From UBA1715 sp045600045 (GTDB lineage: Bacteria; Bacteroidota; Bacteroidia; Bacteroidales; UBA1715): a stretch of 64,000 nt of DNA. The notes below the pieces were generated by a model. That model saw nothing but the letters and a program-made list of their open reading frames with translations. It made no database searches and was not told the origin of the DNA. Each line of letters starts with the position of its first letter. The stretch's first letter is position 1. The stretch is taken from assembly GCA_045600045.1 (NCBI GenBank), contig JAZRXD010000044.1, positions 1 through 64,000 on the forward strand, given 5' to 3'. Positions 51,599-60,417 of the stretch are shown piece by piece. Position numbers and translations under genes: made by a program.

Positions 51599-52599
51599 TA
51601 CGGGAATCTTTTGCAAATAGTTTGTGACAACAAAAATTCTATGCCGAGCATCAGTATTGCCCATAGAGCAAATGGTGCGAATTCTTCTTTTTTCTGAGTG
51701 AATTTATAGTCTTCGATTTTTGTTTTTTCGAGCGAATCGATTGTGTTATAGATTTTTACGAGTTCGTTTTTGTTTGTTGCACGGAAATATTGGCCGTTTG
51801 TCATTTTTGCAATTTTCATCAGCGTGGATTCGTCAAAACTGTTCTGAACCATTTGGGTTCCGTATGGTGTAGGATACGGAACTTCGCCTTTTCGTCCAAC
51901 GCCGATGGTGTAAACTCTAATACCAAATTTAGATGCAAGTTCGGCTGCGGTAATCGGATCAATATCGCCACTGTTGTTATCGCCATCGGTGAGAAGAACG
52001 ATAACTTTACTGATTGCTTTACTGTCGCGAAGTCGGTTTACGGCAAGTGCCAAACCCATTCCTATAGCGGTTCCATCGGTAATCATTCCACATTCAAGGT
52101 CGTTCAAGAGATTGAGAAGCGTGACGTGGTCGGTTGTGAGCGGACATTGCGTAAAGCATTCGGAAGCAAAAACAACTAATCCCATTCTGTCGTACGGACG
52201 ATTGTTTATGAAGTTTGCAGCAACATCTTTGGCAGCTTCCATTCTGTCCGGTTTCAAATCCATAGCGAGCATACTTGTCGATACGTCCATGGAAAGAACA
52301 ATATCAACGCCGTAAGTTGTTGAATCTGAATACGTGTCAACAGAAACAGGACGACAAAGTGCCACGATTAAAAACGATAGAGCCAATAGTCTGAATACAA
52401 ATGGGAAATGTATCAGAAAACGTTTGGGCGAGGCTGGAATGTCTTCAATGTCTTGTAACGATGCGGTACGTATGTGGGCAAATAGATTGGTGTGCTTCCA
52501 AATATACCAAGCAATGATAGGAATCAGCAGTAAAAACAACCAGAAGTATTCCGGGTTTTCGAAAGTAAAAAATCTGATATTTTTTAATGCCTCAATCAT
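51598..52599 (-). CDS. batA: BatA-like VWA-domain membrane protein
   Basis: 333 residues. Membrane helices near 15-35 and 55-75, VWA domain with MIDAS DVSTS in SMDVSTSMLAMDLKPDR and LTDGDNNSGDIDP, and a C-terminal helix. Paralogue of batB, arranged in tandem. Its ATG overlaps the upstream stop by four bases. Confidence 0.9.
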   Translation of the reverse strand: MIEALKNIRFFTFENPEYFWLFLLLIPIIAWYIWKHTNLFAHIRTASLQDIEDIPASPKRFLIHFPFVFRLLALSFLIVALCRPVSVDTYSDSTTYGVDIVLSMDVSTSMLAMDLKPDRMEAAKDVAANFINNRPYDRMGLVVFASECFTQCPLTTDHVTLLNLLNDLECGMITDGTAIGMGLALAVNRLRDSKAISKVIVLLTDGDNNSGDIDPITAAELASKFGIRVYTIGVGRKGEVPYPTPYGTQMVQNSFDESTLMKIAKMTNGQYFRATNKNELVKIYNTIDSLEKTKIEDYKFTQKKEEFAPFALWAILMLGIEFLLSQTICKRFP

Positions 52600-53546
52600 T
52601 GATTTACAGTTTCTTCCGTTTGATTAACTAAATGTTTACTTTCATTTATGCAAAATAGCGATAAACCATAGTGCATGTTGCTTGTTTCAATTGTTGGTTT
52701 ATGTTTTGCAAATTTCACATAATCGGCTTCTTTCAGTATTATTTGCAAGTTTTGAATTACCGATAATGGTAGTTTTCCTGTTGAAATAACTTCCTGAATG
52801 ATTTCGTCTGAGGTTTTTTCAAATGTGTCAATGTCGAGTACTTCTCCAAAATACGCACGAAGAATGTCTGTTAATTCCGTGTAATAGTTTTTAAACTCAT
52901 CTTTTTCGCAGAGGTTGAGTGATTTAAGTTCTTCAAGTTCTCGTAAAGCTTTAATATCAGCTTTTTCTTTCTTGACTGCTTTTTTAGGAAGAATAACAGA
53001 TTTTTTCTTCTTCCATATATACCATCCGCCAAAGGCCAATAGAGCAAGAAGCAATACAATTCCAACGATGGTTAAAATCTTTGGCAGATAATCTTTAAAA
53101 GAATACTCTGGAACACGGATTGGTTTAATTGGCTTTATAACGTCCGTAGAATCCAAAACTACCGTTTGAACCGATAATTGTACTGGTGAAGACCAAATCG
53201 TGTCGTTGCCGTACAAAAACGGGCCAATTTCAAACGAGTATTCTCCTGCGTCGAAACAGGTTATCGGCATTTTTGTCTCTATTTTCCTGAATTCTTTGTC
53301 GTTTGCTTTGGTGGTGTCAAAAGAGAATCCGTCAACGAATAAAATGTTGTGTGACAATTCTTTACTGAATTGAGGAAGAATAAGCGTTTTGTCAGCTTTG
53401 TATTCAATTGAAAGTGAAATGTTTTGTTGCTCTCCAATCAACATCTGATTTGTGTCGGGAACGGCTTCAATGGTAACGTCTGCACCAAATGTGTGTCCGC
53501 AAAGCAGTAAACCGCAAATCAATGTGATATATCGAGAGTGCTTCAT
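52596..53546 (-). CDS. BatD-like membrane protein of the Bat cluster
   Basis: 316 residues. Signal peptide MKHSRYITLICGLLLCGHTFG, a periplasmic beta-sandwich (25-150) like a short BatD domain (TNQMLIGEQQNISLSIEY ... FDAGEYSFEIGPF), one membrane helix near 158-180 (LTIVGIVLLLALLAFGGWYIW) and a basic cytoplasmic region with a helical tail (EKDEFKNYYTELTDILRAYFG). Conserved at this position, between DUF58 and batA, in Bacteroidota loci. Function unknown. Confidence 0.78.
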   Translation of the reverse strand: MKHSRYITLICGLLLCGHTFGADVTIEAVPDTNQMLIGEQQNISLSIEYKADKTLILPQFSKELSHNILFVDGFSFDTTKANDKEFRKIETKMPITCFDAGEYSFEIGPFLYGNDTIWSSPVQLSVQTVVLDSTDVIKPIKPIRVPEYSFKDYLPKILTIVGIVLLLALLAFGGWYIWKKKKSVILPKKAVKKEKADIKALRELEELKSLNLCEKDEFKNYYTELTDILRAYFGEVLDIDTFEKTSDEIIQEVISTGKLPLSVIQNLQIILKEADYVKFAKHKPTIETSNMHYGLSLFCINESKHLVNQTEETVNQ

Positions 53547-53548
53547 TT

Positions 53549-54415
53549 CTATCGTTTTTTGAATAATGTCATCAGTGGTTTCACGTAATCTTCGTTGCTT
53601 TTGATGTGAACGTGTTCCACACCGGATTTTGTAAATGCGTCTTCCAAGTCGAGCATACGATTCATGTGGTTTTCTTCGAATGCCTGTCGTGTTGCTTTGC
53701 TGCTGGTGTCAAGCCATTGTTCGCGACCAGTTTCCGCGTCGGCAATGCGTACAAGGCCGATATTTGGCAGTTTTGATTCCAATTGGTCGTACACGCGTAT
53801 TGCAACTAAATCGTGTTTCTTGTTAGCTATGGAAAGCGCGTCTTTCAAAGGGTGTTTGTCGTTAAAGTCGGAGATGAGGAACGCTGTGCAATGGCGTTTA
53901 ATCATATTTGTGAAATATTCCAATGCCAACGGAATGTCGGTTCCTTTGCTTTCTGGCTCAAATTCAAGAAGTTCGCGTATGATTCGCAGAATATGTTTAC
54001 GACCTTTTTGTGGCAAAATGAATTTTTCAATCTTGTCGGAAAACAGCAAAACTCCAATTTTATCGTTGTTTTGTATTGCCGAAAACGACAATGTTGCAGC
54101 CAGTTCCGTAATCATTTCTCGTTTGATTCTGGTACGTGAACCAATACCTTGCGATGCACTTAAATCAATGAGTAACATTACCGTAAGTTCTCGTTCTTCT
54201 TCGAAAACTTTAACATATGGTTTGTTCAATCGGGCAGTTACGTTCCAATCTATATCGCGAATTGCATCGCCGTAATGATAATCGCGAACTTCACTGAAAG
54301 CCATACCATGTCCTTTGAAAGAACTATGGTATTCTCCGGCAAAAATATTGCGGGAGAGACCACGCGTTTTGATCTCAATCTTACGGACTTTTTTTATTAA
54401 TTCGCTGGCTTCCAA
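53549..54415 (-). CDS. DUF58 family protein
   Basis: 288 residues. Contains the DUF58 signature FKGHGMAFSEVRDYHYGDAIRDIDWNVTARLNKPYVKVFEEER, shown here in part around residues 34-75, followed by a degenerate VWA-like fold (LLIDLSASQGIGSR). DUF58 genes regularly sit next to moxR and VWA genes and are thought to be partners in a MoxR-driven folding or activation system. Two bases before the next gene. Confidence 0.92.
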   Translation of the reverse strand: MEASELIKKVRKIEIKTRGLSRNIFAGEYHSSFKGHGMAFSEVRDYHYGDAIRDIDWNVTARLNKPYVKVFEEERELTVMLLIDLSASQGIGSRTRIKREMITELAATLSFSAIQNNDKIGVLLFSDKIEKFILPQKGRKHILRIIRELLEFEPESKGTDIPLALEYFTNMIKRHCTAFLISDFNDKHPLKDALSIANKKHDLVAIRVYDQLESKLPNIGLVRIADAETGREQWLDTSSKATRQAFEENHMNRMLDLEDAFTKSGVEHVHIKSNEDYVKPLMTLFKKR

Positions 54416-54420
54416 AATAT

Positions 54421-54444
54421 TAGTGATTAGTGATTAGTGATTAG
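54421..54444. repeat. Heptamer tandem repeat between moxR and DUF58
   Basis: TAGTGAT repeated three times plus TAG (54421-54444). On the minus strand the unit is ATCACTA, and because 7 is not a multiple of 3 the TAA/CTA-containing repeat places stops in all three frames between the two genes. Confidence 0.85.
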
Positions 54445-54471
54445 TTTTTGGAAAAACGTAATCATTATATC

Positions 54472-55491
54472 TTATGGCACATCAACTGCATTGACAATCT
54501 TAGTAATAATGTCTTCGGTTGAAACATTTTCGGCTTCAGCTTCGTATGTTAATCCAATTCTGTGACGAAGAACCGAATGGCAAACTGCACGTATGTCTTC
54601 TGGAATTACATATCCACGACGTTTGATGAATGCGTATGCTTTCGCGGCTTTTGCCAAGCAAATTCCCGCACGTGGAGAGCAACCAAAGCTGATTAATGGC
54701 TTTAAATCTTCCAATTTGTATTGTTCTGGAAAACGAGTCGCAAAAACTATGTCAACAATGTATTTTTCAATTTTCTCGTCCATATATACTTCGGAAACAA
54801 TTTCGCGTGCTTTGATGATTGCATCTGTCGAAATTACTTGATTTGCGACAGGGAAAATTTTCTGCAAATTTTGACGAATAATTGTTTGTTCTTCCTCTTT
54901 TTTAGGATACCCAACCACAATCTTCAACATAAAACGGTCAACTTGAGCTTCAGGAAGAGGATATGTACCTTCCTGTTCAATAGGGTTTTGTGTTGCCATT
55001 ACAAGGAATGGTTCTTCCAATTTGTATGTATTTGGACCAATTGTTACTTGCCGTTCTTGCATTGCTTCCAAAAGAGCACTTTGCACTTTCGATGGCGCAC
55101 GGTTGATTTCGTCGGCCAAGATAAAGTTGGCGAAAATAGGACCTTTTTTCACAACAAAATCTTCGTTTTTCTGACTGTAAATCATTGTTCCCAACAAGTC
55201 GGCTGGAAGTAAGTCGGGGGTGAACTGAATACGACTGAACGATGCTGCGATTGTCTTTGCCAATGTGTTGATTGCCAATGTTTTTGCCAGTCCGGGAACA
55301 CCTTCAAGAAGAATGTTGCCGTTAGAGAGCAAACCGATTAGCAAACCTTCAATCAAATCTTTCTGACCAACTATAACTTTCTGCATTTCGTGTGAAATCA
55401 AGTCAACGAAAGCACTTTCTTGCTGAATACGGCTGTTTAATTCCATAATGTCAACGTGGGAATTGCCGTTCAAAGCTGAATTATTGTCCAT
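54472..55491 (-). CDS. MoxR-family AAA+ ATPase
   Basis: 339 residues from ATG 55491 (MDNNSALNGNSHVDIM); ATG 55509 adds six residues and cannot be excluded. Walker A GVPGLAKT, Walker B ILADEINR, sensor 1 VMATQNPIEQEGTYPLPEAQVDRF and arginine-finger region. First gene of the Bat cluster; MoxR ATPases are proposed to remodel VWA-domain partners such as BatA and BatB. Confidence 0.95.
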   Translation of the reverse strand: MDNNSALNGNSHVDIMELNSRIQQESAFVDLISHEMQKVIVGQKDLIEGLLIGLLSNGNILLEGVPGLAKTLAINTLAKTIAASFSRIQFTPDLLPADLLGTMIYSQKNEDFVVKKGPIFANFILADEINRAPSKVQSALLEAMQERQVTIGPNTYKLEEPFLVMATQNPIEQEGTYPLPEAQVDRFMLKIVVGYPKKEEEQTIIRQNLQKIFPVANQVISTDAIIKAREIVSEVYMDEKIEKYIVDIVFATRFPEQYKLEDLKPLISFGCSPRAGICLAKAAKAYAFIKRRGYVIPEDIRAVCHSVLRHRIGLTYEAEAENVSTEDIITKIVNAVDVP

Positions 55492-55653
55492 AGAGTATGT
55501 TTTTATCATTTTCGAAAACCGAGCGAAATTACAAAATCAAAACATTTGTTGAATCGAAAAAAAATAAAAATTATTGTGTTGTTGATAAGTCGGAATGAAA
55601 TGTGAAAAACAACGGTTGATGAGAATATCATATTAAAGACTACGGCGTTTTTA

Positions 55654-55684
55654 TTTGTAACAAATCGTTTTTTGTGTATTTTTG
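55654..55684 (+). promoter_or_regulatory. nusB promoter, full Bacteroides consensus
   Basis: TTTG (55654-55657), 19-bp spacer, TATTTTTG (55677-55684): a perfect match to TTTG-N19-TAnnTTTG. The start codon is 26 bases downstream. Best promoter in the window. Confidence 0.75.
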
Positions 55685-55710
55685 TCTCAACAAAAAATGG
55701 TCATTGAGTT

Positions 55711-56676
55711 ATGGATCGCAAGATTAGTATGATTGGAAGGCATCTGATACGAATTAAAGTCCTTCAAACATTGTATGCGTACAAAAAAGCGGAAAATCCC
55801 GATTTTAAAGTTTCTTACAAAGAATTGGAATTTAGTTTAAAAAAATCATACGAACAATATCTTACGTTTTTGTTAATCCTTTCAGAATTACGAAGTTTTG
55901 CTGAACGCAGAATCGCTCAAATCCAAGAACGACAAATAAAAGATGATGCTGCATGGCAACGTTTGCAGAAATTGGCAAACAATCGTGTGCTGTTTCAGTT
56001 GGAAAACAACCCTGATTTTATTTCTATCATTACAAACGAAAAATTATCGTTGGAAAATTACAAAGTGGCTTTTAAAGAAATTTTCAACACTGTAATTTCC
56101 GCAGAATTGTACGATGATTATTTGAAAGCAGAAGATTCGTACGAAACCGACAAAAATTTCGTAAAAACTGTTTTGAACAATGTGGTTGCCGAAACAGAAT
56201 CGTTGTTCGATTCTTTCGAAGAACATTCAATTTACTGGAATGACGATGTGGACAATGTGGTTTCGATGGTGGAAAAGACAATTAAAGGTTTTTGCGAAAA
56301 GAACGAAAATGGTGGCAAAATCTTCCCGATGTTTGCCGATGCCGAAACTCACGATTTTGGCTATACTTTATTTACAAAAGCTGTTAAATTGTGGGACGAA
56401 ATCAATCTATACATCGATAAAAATCTAAAAAACTGGAAACAGGAGCGTGTTGCCGAAATGGACATTATAATAATGCAGTTGGGAATCACCGAAATGATGA
56501 CTTTCAACGAAATTCCAATTCCTGTTTCTATGAACGAATATATTGAATTGGCAAAATGGTACAGTACTGAAAATAGCGGTCAGTTTGTGAACGGCGTGAT
56601 GTACAAAGTAGCTGACGAACTCAAGCAAGAAGGAAAAATCAAAAAAGTTGGTCGTGGTTTAATTGAAAAGCTATGA
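55711..56676 (+). CDS. nusB: Transcription antitermination factor NusB (long form)
   Basis: 321 residues; start ATG 55711, with ATG 55729 (MIGRHLIRIKVLQTLYAYKK) an alternative where similarity begins. Contains RHLIRIKVLQTLYAYKKAE at the N-terminus and the C-terminal NusB core (~225-305: WKQERVAEMDIIIMQLGITEMMTFNEIPIPVSMNEYIELAKWYSTENSGQFVNGV, in part), separated by ~150 helical residues. Classical NusB is about 140 residues; the inserted region is characteristic of Bacteroidota NusB. Binds boxA RNA with S10 for rRNA antitermination. Overlaps the next gene by four bases. Confidence 0.92.
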   Translation: MDRKISMIGRHLIRIKVLQTLYAYKKAENPDFKVSYKELEFSLKKSYEQYLTFLLILSELRSFAERRIAQIQERQIKDDAAWQRLQKLANNRVLFQLENNPDFISIITNEKLSLENYKVAFKEIFNTVISAELYDDYLKAEDSYETDKNFVKTVLNNVVAETESLFDSFEEHSIYWNDDVDNVVSMVEKTIKGFCEKNENGGKIFPMFADAETHDFGYTLFTKAVKLWDEINLYIDKNLKNWKQERVAEMDIIIMQLGITEMMTFNEIPIPVSMNEYIELAKWYSTENSGQFVNGVMYKVADELKQEGKIKKVGRGLIEKL

Positions 56677-57089
56677 AAAAGTTTAGTTTGTTCATGTCGT
56701 TAGCGTTGCTATTCGCTTGTTCGTGCAATTCCGGCAATTCAAAATCTGAAGTCGAAACAGCGACGGACACCATCACTTCGATTGAATTTGAAAGTAAAAC
56801 GTATGCTTTTGGTGAAGTTGTGAAAGGTGAAGTTGTGGAACATACATATATTTTCACAAACACGGGAAATATCGATTTGATTATTGACGAAGTTGATCCT
56901 TCGTGTGGTTGTACAACTCCGGAATGGACGAAAGAACCTGTAAAACCAGGTGAAAAAGGCAAAATTCGTGTTAAATTCGATACTCAGCACCAAAGTCTTG
57001 GAAATAAGACAAAGCAAGTCGCTGTTTATTCAAACACGAAGCCTTCGCGCAATTTGTTGCAGTTTTCTGCTCAAGTGGTGGAACAATAA
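56673..57089 (+). CDS. DUF1573 lipoprotein
   Basis: 138 residues. Lipoprotein signal MKKFSLFMSLALLFACSC with two candidate lipidated cysteines (16 and 18). Then DUF1573: FGEVVKGEVVEHTYIFTNTG and DPSCGCTTPEW, an Ig-like fold with a conserved Cys-Gly-Cys. Periplasmic or outer-membrane; function unknown. The start overlaps nusB (ATGA), so the two are coupled. Confidence 0.92.
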   Translation: MKKFSLFMSLALLFACSCNSGNSKSEVETATDTITSIEFESKTYAFGEVVKGEVVEHTYIFTNTGNIDLIIDEVDPSCGCTTPEWTKEPVKPGEKGKIRVKFDTQHQSLGNKTKQVAVYSNTKPSRNLLQFSAQVVEQ

Positions 57090-57171
57090 AACCATTTCGG
57101 TTACTAATTCGATAGGGAAAATTGTGGAATGGGAATTTAGTGTATTTTTGTAAAAAATAATTTTAGATACT

Positions 57172-57492
57172 ATGTTACAAATTTTATTACAGGCAGATCC
57201 TGCAGCACAAGGTGGCGGAGCCGGAAGTTTATTACTTTTAGTCGGAATCATGGTTATTTTCTTTATTTTCATGATTCGTCCACAAATGAAGAAACAAAAA
57301 GAGGAACAAAAATTCCGCGAAGGTTTACAAAAAGGTGATTCGGTTGTTACAATCGGTGGAATCAGCGGAAAAATCGTTGAAATTAAAGGTGACAATACAG
57401 TAATGTTGGAAATTGCGAAAGATGTTGTTATTAAAATCAGCAAATCCGCATTGTTGAAAGACCAATCTGCTTTGGCTGAACAATCAAAGTAG
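57172..57492 (+). CDS. yajC: Preprotein translocase subunit YajC
   Basis: 106 residues: one N-terminal membrane helix (LLLLVGIMVIFFIFMIRPQMKKQKEEQ, about 18-44) and the YajC core GDSVVTIGGISGKIVEIKGDNTVMLEIAKDV. Partner of SecDF. A terminator follows. Confidence 0.95.
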   Translation: MLQILLQADPAAQGGGAGSLLLLVGIMVIFFIFMIRPQMKKQKEEQKFREGLQKGDSVVTIGGISGKIVEIKGDNTVMLEIAKDVVIKISKSALLKDQSALAEQSK

Positions 57493-57521
57493 TTTTGGAT
57501 AAATCCTTCAATAAAAACACG

Positions 57522-57558
57522 AAAGGTTGATGAATATTCGTCAACCTTTTTTATTTTT
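57522..57558 (+). terminator. Intrinsic terminator after yajC
   Basis: Stem AAAGGTTGA (57522-57530) / TCAACCTTT (57541-57549) with a self-complementary loop (GAATATTC), then TTTTATTTTT. The next gene's GTG is at 57564. Confidence 0.85.
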
Positions 57559-57563
57559 ACCAA

Positions 57564-58532
57564 GTGGAAATAACGAAAAAATATAGTCGTCGTCAGATTG
57601 CGTTTAGGAAATGGCTAAGAAAATATACGCCGTTTCTTGTCTGTATTTTCATTGCGTTTGTGCTTTGGTTCACGCGTGAAATGGGAAAAACATACGAAGA
57701 GCAACTTACCATTCCTGTAGTATACGAAAATATTCCCAAGTCGTTGGTTTTGGTTTCTGAAGTCCCCGATAAATTGTCGATTTCGGTGGAAAGTTCAGGC
57801 TGGGGCATATTGTCGCATTATGTTTTTGACGATAAAACAATTACCGTAAACGTTGCTGAAGTTATGACGTCGGATTATTCCCACGTTAGCACAAAAGATG
57901 CGCGCATATTGGCTTCGTTGGGCAGTCAGCTCAAGGTGATTGACGTTTATCCGTTTGAAATTACGTTCACGTTTGAAAATGTGAATTCTAAACGAGTTCC
58001 TGTTTCTGCTGATGTCGCTTTGTCGTTCGAACAGCAATACGAAATGGATGGCGATGTAGTGATTATTCCCGATACTATTTCTATTTATGGTGCTAAAAAT
58101 GTACTTGATAAAATCACAGAAGTTCGTGCAAAGCCGTTTTCTTTGAAAAAACTTAATTCTTCATTCTCCGAAAAAGTGGCATTGGAACCGATTAAAAATG
58201 TTGATTTTAGTACAGAACAGGTTACGGTTGCTGGTACAGTTGAAAAATTTACTGAACAATCAGTTTCCGTTCCGATAAAATTGTTGAATATTCCTGGTGG
58301 TATTACATTCGATTTGATGACAGACCGTGTGACGATTACATTTTTGATTGGAATGAGTAAAGTTCAACAATATTATCCGTCTGATTTTGAGGCAATTGCC
58401 GATTTTGAAAAACGTATGCCGAATGGTACAATTCCAGTGGAAATTGTACGTTTTCCGCAGTTTGTGAGAATTATCAATCAAAATCCTGTGAATGACGGAA
58501 TAATCACCAATATTTCTGATTCAAATGAATAG
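57564..58532 (+). CDS. CdaR/YbbR-domain protein
   Basis: 322 residues starting at GTG 57564 (VEITKKYSRRQIAFRKWLRK). One membrane helix near 25-42 (PFLVCIFIAFVLWFTRE), then extracytoplasmic YbbR repeats (KTYEEQLTIPVVYENIPKSLVL..., RVPVSADVALSFEQQYEMDG..., FTEQSVSVPIKLLNIPGGITF). YbbR proteins in Firmicutes regulate the c-di-AMP cyclase CdaA; in Bacteroidota the link is inferred and no cyclase gene is present here. The start lies 5 bases from the T-run of the yajC terminator. Overlaps coaE by 8 bases. Confidence 0.88.
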   Translation: MEITKKYSRRQIAFRKWLRKYTPFLVCIFIAFVLWFTREMGKTYEEQLTIPVVYENIPKSLVLVSEVPDKLSISVESSGWGILSHYVFDDKTITVNVAEVMTSDYSHVSTKDARILASLGSQLKVIDVYPFEITFTFENVNSKRVPVSADVALSFEQQYEMDGDVVIIPDTISIYGAKNVLDKITEVRAKPFSLKKLNSSFSEKVALEPIKNVDFSTEQVTVAGTVEKFTEQSVSVPIKLLNIPGGITFDLMTDRVTITFLIGMSKVQQYYPSDFEAIADFEKRMPNGTIPVEIVRFPQFVRIINQNPVNDGIITNISDSNE

Positions 58533-59106
58533 ATACGTTGCTTTGACTGGTGGAATTGGCTGTGGGAAAAGCGTGGTGTCGAAGATTTTTTCTTGTATGG
58601 ATATTCCTGTATACGACAGCGACAGTCGTGCGAAAAATCTTATGAATACAGATTCGGAAATAGTTTCGTCAATGGTAAAATTGTTGGGTGAACAGATTTA
58701 TAAAGATTCTGTTTTACAGAAAAATATCGTAGCGCAAATGATTTTCACAAACAGAGATTTGTGCCGCAAAGTCAATGAAATTGTGCATCCTCGTGTTTGG
58801 AACGATTACAAGATTTGGAGCGACAAGCAAAAAGCACCGTTTACGGTAATGGAAACAGCATTGTTGTACGAAACAGATTTGTATAAGAATTTTGATAAAT
58901 CAATTTTTGTGAACGCTTCGGACGAAATTCGTATTCAGCGAGTTATGAGGCGTGACAATTGCGATAGAAATGCGGTACTTAATCGAATAAAAAATCAATC
59001 GTCGATTGAAAATGCGTTGCAAAAAGCTGATTTTATTATTGAAAATAGTGATACTTTTGTAGTCAATCAAGTGGTTGATATTTATAATAAGTTGATGCAG
59101 GAATAA
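58525..59106 (+). CDS. coaE: Dephospho-CoA kinase
   Basis: 193 residues. P-loop GGIGCGKS (9-16), DSDSRAK, HPRVW and MRRDNCDRNAVLNRI (LID). Phosphorylates the 3'-hydroxyl of dephospho-CoA in the last step of CoA synthesis. Its stop shares a base with the next ATG (TAATG). Confidence 0.96.
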   Translation: MNRYVALTGGIGCGKSVVSKIFSCMDIPVYDSDSRAKNLMNTDSEIVSSMVKLLGEQIYKDSVLQKNIVAQMIFTNRDLCRKVNEIVHPRVWNDYKIWSDKQKAPFTVMETALLYETDLYKNFDKSIFVNASDEIRIQRVMRRDNCDRNAVLNRIKNQSSIENALQKADFIIENSDTFVVNQVVDIYNKLMQE

Positions 59107-59846
59107 TGGCACGTTTAGGAAGAATAATAGGAGCGGGAATTGGTTTTGCCACTGGCGGAATCATAGGAGCTTTGATTGGCGGTGCCATTGGTTCTCTGTT
59201 CGACAATGTCGGGCAAACGTCAAAAACGACAATCGAAAATCCATTCATGCAACAACAACGAATGTCGCAAAACGATTTTTATAGTTCGTTGCTCGTGTTG
59301 ATTGCCGCAGTGATGAAAGCCGACGGCATTGTGAAAAAATCCGAATTGGATTATGTGAAAGGTTATTTGTTGCGTTCGTTTGGTGAAACAAAAGCTACGC
59401 AAATGTTGCATGCTTTGCGCGATATTTTGCAGAAAGAAATACCGTTGCAACAAGTTTGCACACAGATACGTCAGAACATGCAACACGCATCACGCTTGGA
59501 GTTGCTGCATTTGTTGTATTCGGTTGCAAAGAGCGACGGTTCGATAGATCCTTCGGAATTGAGGTTGATTGATTCCATTGCAGGAATGTTGGGGATTTCG
59601 GCGGCAGACAATCAATCAATCAAATCAACATTCTACGATGATTTGGAAAGTGCCTACAAAGTGCTTGAAATTGATTCTTCTGCAACCGACGAGGAAGTTA
59701 AGAAAGCCTATAAGAAAATGGCTGTGAAATATCATCCTGACAAAGTAAGTCATTTAGGTGAGGATGTACAAAAAACAGCCACGGAAAAGTTCAAAAAAAT
59801 CAACGAGGCATACGAAAAAATCAAAAAACAAAGAAATCTCAATTAA
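59106..59846 (+). CDS. DjlA-like TerB and J-domain protein
   Basis: 246 residues. Glycine-rich N-terminal segment (GRIIGAGIGFATGGIIGALIG) that may insert in the membrane, a TerB-type helical domain (~55-165: LLVLIAAVMKADGIVKKSELD, LLYSVAKSDGSIDPSELRLI) and a C-terminal J domain with the HPD motif (KYHPDKVSHLG). Same order as E. coli DjlA. Stimulates DnaK ATPase for selected substrates; clients are unknown. Confidence 0.92.
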   Translation: MARLGRIIGAGIGFATGGIIGALIGGAIGSLFDNVGQTSKTTIENPFMQQQRMSQNDFYSSLLVLIAAVMKADGIVKKSELDYVKGYLLRSFGETKATQMLHALRDILQKEIPLQQVCTQIRQNMQHASRLELLHLLYSVAKSDGSIDPSELRLIDSIAGMLGISAADNQSIKSTFYDDLESAYKVLEIDSSATDEEVKKAYKKMAVKYHPDKVSHLGEDVQKTATEKFKKINEAYEKIKKQRNLN

Positions 59847-59868
59847 TTCATTATAAACAATTTATAGT

Positions 59869-60417
59869 ATGTTAAAAGACATTTTATCAATTTCGGGACA
59901 TTCAGGTTTGTTTAAACTTGTTGCTCAATCATCGAAAAGTATTATTGTTGAATCGTTGGAAACACATCAGAAAATGCCGGTGTATTTCACTTCTAAAGTA
60001 AGTGCATTGGAAGACATTGCAATTTACACTGATGAAGAGGAAATTCCATTGTCTCAGATTTTTGAGAAAATCTACAAAATGGAAAATAAAGGTCAAACTT
60101 CTGTTTCTTCAAAATCTTCGAACGACGATATTAAGGATTATTTCGGCGATATTTTACCAGATTATGACAAAGAACGTGTGTACGTTTCGGATATGAAAAA
60201 AGTGTTGAATTGGTACAATATTTTGTTGTCGCAAAATATGTTGAATTTCGACGAAGAGAAAAAAGAAGCTAAAAAAGCAGTAAAAAGCGAAGAGGCTAAA
60301 GAAGTAAAAGAAGCAAAACCAAAAATTGCCAAAAAATCGGAAAAAACAGTAGAACCAAAAGCTGAAGCAAAACCGAAAAAAGCAAAAACTACAAAGTCAG
60401 CAAAGAAAGATGAGTAG
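59869..60417 (+). CDS. DUF5606 protein with lysine-rich tail
   Basis: 182 residues. The first ~125 match DUF5606 (MLKDILSISGHSGLFKLVAQ, IIVESLETHQKMPVYF, VSALEDIAIYT, DYFGDILPDYDKERVYVSD), a Bacteroidota-specific family of unknown function. The last ~55 residues are low-complexity Lys/Ala/Glu/Pro (KAEAKPKKAKTTKSAKKDE) and likely disordered, perhaps binding nucleic acid. Overlaps the peptidase gene by 8 bases. Confidence 0.85.
   Translation: MLKDILSISGHSGLFKLVAQSSKSIIVESLETHQKMPVYFTSKVSALEDIAIYTDEEEIPLSQIFEKIYKMENKGQTSVSSKSSNDDIKDYFGDILPDYDKERVYVSDMKKVLNWYNILLSQNMLNFDEEKKEAKKAVKSEEAKEVKEAKPKIAKKSEKTVEPKAEAKPKKAKTTKSAKKDE

Noticed and set aside
53664..54275. 203-codon open frame antisense to the DUF58 gene
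   Set aside because: Serine-rich translation typical of an antisense shadow; no start context or family likeness.
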